Origin: Clostridia bacterium
GTDB taxonomy: Bacteria > Bacillota > Clostridia > Christensenellales > UBA1242
Assembly: GCA_017621525.1 (NCBI GenBank)
Contig: JAGASX010000021.1
Coordinates: forward strand, 1 to 51,565
DNA length: 51,565 nt
Reading direction: 5' to 3'
In this document: positions 33,110-43,500 of the stretch, one piece after another
How the letters are laid out: each line of letters begins with the position of its first letter
Position numbering within the stretch: position 1 is the first letter of the stretch
Made by a program: the position numbers and the translations under genes
Notes under the pieces: generated by a model
What the model saw: the letters and a program-made list of their open reading frames with translations, nothing else
Databases searched by the model: none
Told to the model about the DNA's origin: nothing

Positions 33110-34567
33110 TTAAAACAAAGATGACAAAAGTCGCATGATTGCCTGAAACATTTTTGTAATCCATCGTTTTTTCTGAAAATAAACTATACTAACCTTTTGG
33201 GAGTTTGATATATCTTCCTCAAAAATTTGTTGATGTTGTTGGTTTAATTTTTTTGAGTAAATAAGTACGGTATCTTCAAAATTTAGTGCAAATGAACGGT
33301 TGTCTGTGTTGCAAGTGCCAATTGATAATTTGTTGTCATCAACAATCATCACCTTGCTATGCAAAAAGCCATTGTATAGGTATATTTTTGCGCCCAAACT
33401 TGCAAATTCTTTTAAATATGAAAGCGTTGCCATATAAACTGTGCGTTTATCTGGAATTTTTGGTACCATAATTCTTACATCAACACCGCTTTTGATTGCT
33501 ATGCGAAGTGCCGAGAAAAACACATCGTCAGGTATGAAGTAAGGGGTTTGAATATACACCCTTTCTTTTGCATTGGTGATAAGTTTTACGTATGTTTCCT
33601 TTATTTTTTGCACATGGTCATCTGGACCCGAAGAAATAACTTGAACAATTTCATCACCCTTTATTTCAGGGCTTGGAAAATAGCCGTTTTCAAGATACAA
33701 TCTTGGTGGTGTGTTGTCATTTTTGCAATATCGCCAATCATCTAAAAAAATGTTTTGAAGGGCGTATACGCCAGAGCCCTCCATACGCAAATGTGTATCG
33801 CGCCAAGGTGTAAGGCGTTTATGATTGCCCAAATGGTCATCACGAATGTTTATACCGCCGGTGTAGCCTATTTTGCCATCAATAACCACTATTTTGCGGT
33901 GGTTGCGATAGTTTAATTTAAGATTGATAAGTCTTATATGCATGAATGGTGGAAAAAACTCGGCAACTTGTCCGCCAGCCTTTTCAAGTTTTTTGAAAAA
34001 TCGGCGTGGGGCTTTGCGAGAACCAACTGAATCGTATATAAGTTTTACGTCTATTCCCTCTTTTGCCATTTTGCAAAGCAGGGACATAATTTCCTTGCCA
34101 ACGTCATCATCTGCAAAAATATAGTATTCCATATTTATTGATTGGGTGGCATTTAAAATGTCTTGTTTAAGTGCCTCTATTTTTTCATTGCCGTTGGTGA
34201 AAATTTTTATGTCATTTCCGGGAAGTGGATAACTGCCAAAGGAATAGCCAAGGGCAACAAGGCTTGCATCTTCTTTTGAAATATCCTTTGTGCTTGCCTG
34301 TTTTATTTTGTCTATGCCTTCGATATTATGGATTATATCCCGCTCTGAAATTGACTTTTTTCTTATCATGCGTTTTACGCGAACTGAAAGTCCACTGCCA
34401 AACACCACATAGAATATAAAGCCAATGATTGGAAGAAATGTTAAGGTTGTCATCCACGCGATGATGTTTTCTGGTTTTTTCTTTTCCAGAAAAATCATAC
34501 CTAAAAGAAGGAAAAAGTTGAGTATTGCACCGCAAAAGATAACCCATCTTAAGACTTCGCCAAACAT
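33110..34567 (-). CDS. cls: Cardiolipin synthase, second paralogue
   Basis: 485 residues. Two N-terminal hydrophobic segments (VIFCGAILNFFLLLGMIFLE and the one around IIGFIFYVVFGSG) precede two HKD motifs: NHRKIVVIDGKIGYTGGIN and HSKVMIVDDNKLSIGTCN. The second motif lacks the usual GTxNxDxRS pattern only slightly (GTCNTDNRSF). The closer match to B. subtilis ClsA length makes this the more canonical of the two synthases in the window. AAAGGAGGGG precedes ATG 34567. It starts 27 bases after the giant gene's stop, with TATAAT across that stop, so it may be co-transcribed or have its own promoter. Confidence 0.92.
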   Translation of the reverse strand: MFGEVLRWVIFCGAILNFFLLLGMIFLEKKKPENIIAWMTTLTFLPIIGFIFYVVFGSGLSVRVKRMIRKKSISERDIIHNIEGIDKIKQASTKDISKEDASLVALGYSFGSYPLPGNDIKIFTNGNEKIEALKQDILNATQSINMEYYIFADDDVGKEIMSLLCKMAKEGIDVKLIYDSVGSRKAPRRFFKKLEKAGGQVAEFFPPFMHIRLINLKLNYRNHRKIVVIDGKIGYTGGINIRDDHLGNHKRLTPWRDTHLRMEGSGVYALQNIFLDDWRYCKNDNTPPRLYLENGYFPSPEIKGDEIVQVISSGPDDHVQKIKETYVKLITNAKERVYIQTPYFIPDDVFFSALRIAIKSGVDVRIMVPKIPDKRTVYMATLSYLKEFASLGAKIYLYNGFLHSKVMIVDDNKLSIGTCNTDNRSFALNFEDTVLIYSKKLNQQHQQIFEEDISNSQKVSIVYFQKKRWITKMFQAIMRLLSSLF

Positions 34568-34594
34568 CTTTTCCCCTCCTTTATTATGATTGAA

Positions 34595-37500
34595 TTATAC
34601 CCTTTTTGTACTTAAATTAAGTGTGCCAAGGTAGTAGTAACTTACGTCATCGTCTTTTGCAAGTATTCTGTTTGCACCAGAAACCGCCATGTGAAGTACA
34701 ACTTTGATATATTGGTTTTCATTAAAGTTGTTGCCCAATGTGATTGTACCGCTGTTGTTGTCAATGGTTGCACTTCCAATTGTCATACCACTGATTGTAC
34801 CGGTGGTGTTGTCAATTGAGTATTCCATTAAATCGCCCGCGTCAAGATTGTCGTTTGCAACTCTTACGCTTCCGTTTACATATTCTGCACTGCGAAGTGT
34901 GAAGGCATCACCCTTCCAATTTGCAAGCGTTACAGAACTTCCGGTTGGGTTCATTGCAAATCCAATTTCTGTGATATATTCTTGAACCATTGTGTAGTAA
35001 TATCCTGTTACTACATAATCTCTTGAAACTTGGTAACTGTAAACAGAGCCGTCTATTACGCAATTCATAATATAGTATTTTCTTACGTTGTAGTAGCCAA
35101 CTTCACCAAGAAGAGCCTGATTTTCTACATACACATAATCATTTGTTATTGCACCAATTGTAAATTGAGTGCCACTGATTGTGCCTTTTGCGTTGTCAGT
35201 TGTGATATAGAAGAATGTTGCATTGTTTGAGTATGTGATTTCCACTTCGTCGCCCGCTTGAACGTTTACGCCAAAGTATTGTGAAAGTGAAATATATGAA
35301 GTTTTTGCGTAAGGTCTGCCTGCGTTTTGAAGTGTAACAGATGCACTGCTTATTTGACTGCCAGACCTTGAAAGCGTCATCTCGAAAGTAGCAGTATTGT
35401 TTTCATCAACAAGTACTTCTATTGTATCATTGATGAATGTTGCTTTGCCGTCTGCGACATAATCGCCTTCAACTTGAACTCCGCCATCAACTTTAACGTA
35501 TGGCACTTCAAACTGCTGGGTAAGTCTTATTGCTTGTGCATCTTGTGCAATTTTTGTTGCCTCTACCTGATTGATTGCAAGTGCCCTTATAAGGTTTACA
35601 TTTACATGGCAGTCATAATATTCTGTCATGCCAGATGTGCTGTATTTAAGGGTGATAACAAGTGTGATGTCCGCTGTGTTTGTACCTGCAAATATGTCGG
35701 TGTTTGAAAGTCTTGGAACGTACCAAAGTTTGTCTGTTTGGTCAATTGGATTTCCGCCATCGTCTGTTGCAGTTTTTGTGTAAACACCACGATTTGTTAT
35801 GCCGTGGAAGAATGCTGTGCCAGATTCGGCTGTTGCAAAATCGCTTTCAGCGTTTGGTTTTGTAAGAGTTTCAAGTTCTTCGCCTGTGTCTGGGTTGTAG
35901 AATTTAATTGTGTCAATTGAAATTGTTGCAAGTTTTGGAAGAAGTAAATAATCCTTATCTGCGTCATCAAATACAACTGTTGCATCTTTTGGAGAATATC
36001 CGCCGTCTGCATTTTTAATCAAACATTCACCCTCTGCCGAATAATCTTTATTAAACAGCCAAGCCTCTATGCCTTGAATGTTGATAAGTTTTACTTCGCC
36101 GTCATTTGATGCTGGAAGTGATGGAAGAGAGTTGATATAATATGCACCATTATCCTCTTCTATTGATAATTGTTGATATTGAACGCCAATATCAAAGTAT
36201 CCGTCCTCTATAAGTGAGATTGTGCCCTCTACAACAGGTGTTCTGTCGCTTGCTTGAAGAATGAAGTACAGTTTATATACATATCCGTAAGGGTCTACGC
36301 CAGAAATCATATAGTATTGATTGCCGAAAATAACCTGTTTTACGCCTGTGAACACAGCGCTTGCCTTGCTTGCAAGTTTATAGCCTGTGCCTGTTGCACT
36401 CCACATTGTTTCATCAAGGTTTGCAGAGCCTGCAAAGAAGATTTTTTCTTCAATGTTTGTTTCATTATTGTATTCGGTTGCCTCATAGCGATAGCCAACT
36501 TCCATAGTTGTTGCAAAGTTGATTGCAGAAAGTTCTACATTTGTTGAACTTCCGTTTTTATGTTTGATTGAAAGGTATCCACCTTCGCCTGTCATAGCGA
36601 AATCGCTGAATACAAATTCGCCCGGTACAAGTGTAGGCTCTATATCTGCGACAATGCGAATGTTGTTTATATTTGAAATTGAGCCGTCATCTTCTGTTGT
36701 TGCGTTGTCTACGCTTTCACCAAATGCAACAACATAGTCTGGTAAGATTTTTACAACAACATAGAATTCTTTTGTAAAGCCACTGCTTGTGTATGTGATT
36801 TTTGTAAGTACAAAATCACCGCTGTTTTTTGCACCAAGTGCAAGAAGTGCATAGTCGCAAATGTTGCCAGATGCGTTTTCTACGCCAGCATAGAAAAGAT
36901 AAATGTTGTTTGCATCACCATTGCTTGTTTTCTTGAAACTTGTGATTGCAAGTGAACTTGTTGCAATGTATGCATCGGCAATTGCAATGCCGTTTCCGCT
37001 TGTATAGTCAAGCACTTCAAATTGAAGTGAAGTTGTGTCGGTGGCAAAATCTGATGGTGAAATCACCTTGTTGTTTGTTGGGTGATGTACACCGAAAAGG
37101 TTTGCCATACTTAAATTTTCTTTGTTTACTTCAAGTTGTAAATAGTTGATTGACTCGCTTGCCTTTTGGGCAACGTCAATATCTATGCTTGGTTTGAAGT
37201 AATATTTTACTGTAAATGTTGTGTTGGCATTGTTTGAGCCGTCTTGTCTGTCAAATGATGACATTGGGTTTACACCATAGATTGTATCAATTGTGTAAGT
37301 GCTTGAAGTGATGTTGAGGTTGTTTACGCTGTCTGCATACCAATTGTAATCTACAAGAATATCCTTGCCGTCAAGTTGACCATAAACAAGTTGTATTCTG
37401 TTTGCAAGCGAAACAACGCCGTTTTCAAACAAGTTGAGTGCAAAGTTTGTGATTGAGGCAAGTTGACCTTCAACGCTTGCGTCTGCACCAGCAATTTCTG

Positions 37501-40500
37501 TGTTTATTGTTATGCCAGAGTTGTTCTGTGCGCCCAATCCTGCATCTTCAAAGTTTGAAGTAAGGTAAGCGCCAACAAATTCATAACCTGTCATGCTGTA
37601 ACCAAGGTCATAATAAAGGTTTTTGCCTTGGTCGTTTGGTGCAAGGTAAATTGGGTATGAAGCATAGTAAGTTGCACCGTTTTTGAATACAAGATAGTAT
37701 TCATTTGAGAAGTTTGCCATTGTATCGGCAAGTTCTGCATAAACCAAACGTCCGCCTGCGAACATATCTGCTGTTGAAGTTTTGTCGATGTAAACAGTTT
37801 CATAATTTTCTGTTTCGCCGTCAACCTCACCGCTTGATACAAAGTTGCTTACAAGGTTGCGTTTGATTGTAAGTGAATTTTTAAGAATGTACACTTTGTA
37901 AATTACGCTTACTTCTTGATATGTGATTGTAAATTCTACATAAGCATCTGTGCCTGCATCGGCATACAAACCAGAATTTTGGTTGTAAGTACCGCGTTTG
38001 AATGTGATGTTGGCGTCGCTTGCAATAGCAGAATTTGTAAGGTAGTGTCCGTCAGCATACGCAAGAGATGCGTTTTGAAGATTTGATACAACAATAGTTG
38101 GTTTTTCTGCCAAAGTTGTGAAATCAACTTTACTATCATAAACACCTGCGGTTGTGCCATTTTTGATGACAAGTCGGCTGTCGCCTGTGTCATTAAAGAT
38201 TGGTGCATGGCCGAAGAAGTTTGTAAGAATGTTTGCAAAGTTTGCTCCCTCTTCAACATATTCAAATGTAAGTGAAGTATCATTTGGAATTGGGTAGTTT
38301 GAGGTAAGCATTACGCTTGGCTCTACCACCAAAGAGTATGCAATGGCAAATGATTGAGTTGCGCCTGTGTGGAAATGCAATGAAACTGTAACATTAAGTG
38401 TAAGAGTTACGCTTGATGAAACATATTTTGTTTGAATAATCCAATCGTTTGCAACTTTTGTTATGCCGTTGTATGCAGGGCTTGAAGATTCCACCGCTAT
38501 GTCAAGTGTGGTGTTGTCCGGTATAGTGCCGGTGTAAAGGTTGGCAAGTTCCAAAGTATGTTCCTCACCTGCGATTACCTTAGTGGTTGAAGTATAAGAA
38601 CTTACTGCGGTTATGCTTGTTTTAAGTGTAAATTCATGAGAGAATTTAAACACTTTGCCAGCGTTTGTGCCGTTAAATTCAATTACAAAATCAAATGTAA
38701 CTTGTTTATCTGCAATAAGTGGAGCAACTGCGATTTGTCCGTCCGTCCAATAAACAAATTCTATATCGCCTGCGGTTGGAGTTGCAGTAACTGTATATTC
38801 TGTGTTCTCTTCGCCGTCAAGATTGATTGTGAAGATGTCTGCGAACGGAACTTTTGTTCCGCCAGCAAGTTCTGCTTTTGCATATTCATCTTTTAAAGCA
38901 TAGTTTGCATTTGCTTTAAGGTCAAGAACAAGAGTTGCAAGTCCGCCCTGTTCTGTGAAAAGTGCAAAGTAAACTTTTTGGTCTGCGTCAAGGTATTCAT
39001 TAAGAACAACAGTAAATGCACCTGTAGTGCGGTTGTAGCCCTTAAATGCACCGCTTTCATCAAAGTTTTCTTCTGCAATGTAGCAGAAACCACCCTCTTT
39101 CTCTTCTTGCGACATAATGTATTGAATATTTAAAAGGTCTGGAACAATTGTGCCGGTTGAAGAAGAGCCTGCTGTGTCATTTTCGATAAGGAAAATTGAC
39201 ATTGAGTATGAACTATGGTCGCCATTATTAAGTGATACAACATATTCATCTGTTATTGTTGAAGTTCCGTCATCATCAAACCTTACAGTAAAGTTTGAAG
39301 AAGAGCCGTTAAGAATGATTGTATAGTATTGTTCACCATCAACAACTGCAAGGTCATCTATGCTTGCAGAGCCAAGGTAAGAATGTTTTACAACAATTTC
39401 AATTTTGTTTTCAACCTTTGGACGATAGTACAAAATTGAATAGTCTGCCGAGAATGAAAGTGATACCTTTTCCTCCCAAACAGCAGGGTCTGTGATTGCG
39501 TCTTCATCGCCAACTTTTACGCTGTAAATTGCGTTTTGGTATTTAAGGGTTTTAAACACCTTTTCGCAATTGTATGAAATTTCAGCCTCGCCTGCCATAA
39601 TCATAATTTGAACAGGGTTTCTGTAAGAAAGCACCTCATCAAAATATTCGGCAGAGCCAAGTTCAGCAACCGCTTCACCTATTTCATAAGTTTTGATGAT
39701 TTCGCGATTGTTATATGTGAATTTGATTGTAGTTTGAGAAGTTGCTGTGATTGAAACTTCATCAATAACATCTTCGCCAACATGTGCAAGGTAAATTTCC
39801 TTGTTTACGTTAAAGCGTTTATAACCCTCATTTAATGTTTCTTCGCTGTACAATGTGTCAAGTGCAAGTTGACCTTGAATATTTTTCTCGCTTTCAAGGT
39901 ATTCTGCATTGCCGTTGTATGCGTACACCGCATCGCCAACAATTGCGTCTGGGGTAACCTTATATAATGTATAGAAGGTTTCTTTTATGCCCACATCGCT
40001 TTTTTCAATTGTGTAGGTAAATGCAATGTAAACTGCCTCATCACCCTTTGCAAGGTGGTTGAGTGAAAGGTTGCAATATGTGTTTTGAATTGTTGTTTCT
40101 TTGATAAGATGAGAATAGTTTGCGTTTACGCTTGTATCAAACGCATAATACTTCACCGTTGGCATAAAGCCTTCCAAAATGTAAAGTCCGCCAGCAGTTG
40201 GTGTTTGGTCATAAGTGTAAGTTGAAAGAATTTGTGTAAGTTTGCCCGCTGTGATTGTGTTGTATATGCCCTCGTTAAGCAATTTTTCTGGGTTTGAAAG
40301 TGCGGTTTCAAGTTTGCGGTTAAGTTCTACTTGTTCTCCCTCATAAACAACGCTTTCGTAACCAATCATTGAAACAATCATTGGCACGTGCACGGTTGCA
40401 AGAAGTACGTTTGAATCTTTTGATGCGTAAACCTTGATTACCATATACACATTTGTGTCGTTAAGGCCGGCAAGAAGTTTGCTTTGTGAAGTGAAGTTGA

Positions 40501-43500
40501 TTGTAAGGTCGCTTACACCGCTGACTTCATAATAATCATTCATATTGATATTAAAGAAGTCGCGTTGAGATGGTTTTAAGTAGTATGTGCCAAGGAAACC
40601 AAGTTGCCATGATGCACTACCCGATACGTCAACCATCATATATTTTGTATCGCCAACAATTTGTGTTTCTGCTTTTACGCTTGCCACATCATCCGACGCA
40701 GTTTTTGATGCCATGGCGTTTGCAATTTCACGATAAATATCATCTGTTTGATAAAGTTTGATGTTTACAGGAATTTGTGAAAGCACTGTGCCTGACGCTG
40801 GCAGTGTGATTGTAAGCACCGATGAAAGTGTATCTATGTTATAGCCAAAGAAGAAATCAGAGCCTGTTTTCTTAACAACTTTGCCATTGTCATAATCGAG
40901 ATAGTCATTGAATGAATAGTTGAGGGAAAGTTCTGGAATTGTACTGCCACTGCTTTTTCTTGTAACTGAAACATAGTCATCAAGTGGTGATGAAATGTTT
41001 GTGCTTAATACATAGAATGTGCCATTTTTTGATTGAATGTTAAGGTCGCGTGTAACCGTGAAAGTTATACCATGGTTGAGTGCGTAATAGTTTGCACCCT
41101 CTGGTTGGAAGTAAACCCTGAATGTGTTTGTTTCCACGTCCCAGAAATCTACAAATTTAATTTTACCTTGTGTGAATGTTGCAATATATGCACCAGATGC
41201 TGGCAGAGTATCTGTAAGAACATATCTATCATTATTATATACAACATAATATAATGTTCCGTCCACATAAAGTGAGTTTGCAAATGTTCCGTTGTCTGTG
41301 CCTTGATTTATGTTTGCAACCTTGCTTGTAATTGTAAATTCACTTCCTGCGTATACAACGTCGCCGGCAAGTGGATAGTTTTCTGCTGAAACTGTGATGT
41401 TTGCAAGCAGGCTTAAATCAAGGTTTGTGTTTACTGCACTGATTGAGTCTGAAACAATAAATTGAAGTGTTGGAGAAAGTGCAAAATTTTTGTTGATTTT
41501 AAGTTTTGCAATAGGAGTTGCAAGTAAAACACTTCTCATATTTGAAGTTGCATAGTCGTTATTAAAGTCGATTACCGCACCGTCTTCTCCGTAAAGGGTA
41601 AGCATACCGTCAAGTCCAAAAAGGTCGGTAAGTTGTGTGTTTGAAAGTGTGCTTTCTGAAATATATTGTGGGTTGAATTTGAATGACACCCTTGTATATT
41701 CTTGAGTACCGCCACCAATATAGAATTTTACCATATTTGACAGAGTGATATAGTCATCAGCCCCGCCAACAGCACCATATTTTTGAACAGATGCTTTTGC
41801 AATATTTTCTGTTTTTGCACTTAAACTGTCATCATAAGTGTATGGAGAATCTGCATAAGCGATATGTGTTACGCCTGTTGAGATAATTGAGAATGCAATT
41901 GATTGTCCTTTATCTGCAATTGACACTTCCTTATCGTTTGAAGTGATTGTAAGGGCAACATTGTCTCCATCTTCATTTGTGTTTTTAAATGTAAATGATT
42001 TGCCGTCTGCTGAAATGCTGATGATTGAAGAATTGCCACCAGATACTACAAACGACCATTGACCAGCCAAAGTATCAGTTCTACCCTTTTGGTCTGTGAT
42101 GATAACACGGCTGTTGTTTGCACCCAAAAGTGCTTCAAGGAAAAGGCCTACGCTTGTATATTGTCTTTCGCTTCCACCAACCATAACTTTGATTGTTGCA
42201 ATAAATTCGCCGTCCGCTTGAAGTGTTTGAGATACTGTAACAGGTGTGATGCCAGCAAGAACGTTGCCAAATTCATATCCGCCCTCATCGCTTACATTGA
42301 TTGAGATTGAAAGTGGTTTGTATACGCAAACGTTTTGTTCTGCACCCAAAGAGTATTCCCATTCAAGAGTTTTGCCCTCTTGGTCATCATAAGAAAGTGC
42401 AACATAGCCAAAGTATACGCCGTTTATGCTGTCAATTTGAACGGCTGACTTAACCTTAAAGCGATATTCAAGTATTCCGTCGCCACTTTCACCGTCTACA
42501 ACAAAGTTTTCGCTGTCGATGATGAAAAGGTTTGTTATATCATTGTTTGCATTGTCAAGTATGCTTGGTGTCATGTGTCCGCGTCTGTATTCATCTTCAA
42601 ATACAGGAACAGCCTCTCTGCTTACTGCAAATTTTACGCTGAATGAAAGGTCGCTTCCTTGATTGATGCTTACTTCTCCGTTTTCGCCCGGTGTGAAGTT
42701 GTCGGTGTTAAGAATTCCAGAAGTTACAGAATCTTCATTTAAAGATTTTTCACAAGATACCCTTACGCTACCTTCGCACATAAGTACAATTTGGTAAAGG
42801 CCGTCTGCATCATATTGATATTGTCCGTTGATTGTTGCAACAGTTGCATAGTAAAGTGTAAACTCCCCTGTGCTGTAAAGTGTAAGGCTGTCGCCTTCAA
42901 GGGCAAACAATGTGAAGTTTCCGTTTTCTGTTGAGTAAACACCAGACTTATCATAGTTGTATCCCGAAGAGCCTAAAACGCTGTCGGCAAGGGTTTGATA
43001 GGCTGATTTATCTTGTGTGCCAAAGCAGGCAAAGAAAATTACATCTTGGTAAAGGTTTGTTGTTGGCACATTTGTAAGGCTTGCAAGGTCGATTGTTTGC
43101 GGAATGATTGAGCCATCTGTGTCATAGTCAAGCATAACATTGATGTCGGACATATCCGCCCATGCAAGGTCAGCCTCTGTGTGCTCTACAATATTTAAGT
43201 AAATTGGGTATGTTACTATTTCATCGCCAATTTCAAATGGAACCAATCCGTCGCCGTTGTCAACAAGCAACATGGTTTTGATTGTAAGTGATTGTGCTTT
43301 GATTGTTTCTATATCCCAGAAAGAATATCTTGGGTTTGCAACCGATGAAATTGGTTTATAGTATTTAAGACCGCCAACTTCATAATAGTCGCCACCATTT
43401 ACAGCAAGGCTGGCGTTTGCGCCTGTGGTTGCATCGGTGCCGTTATACTCAAAGGCAATTGCAATGTTTTTAAGCATACCATCAAGAAGTACGCCGTTTT

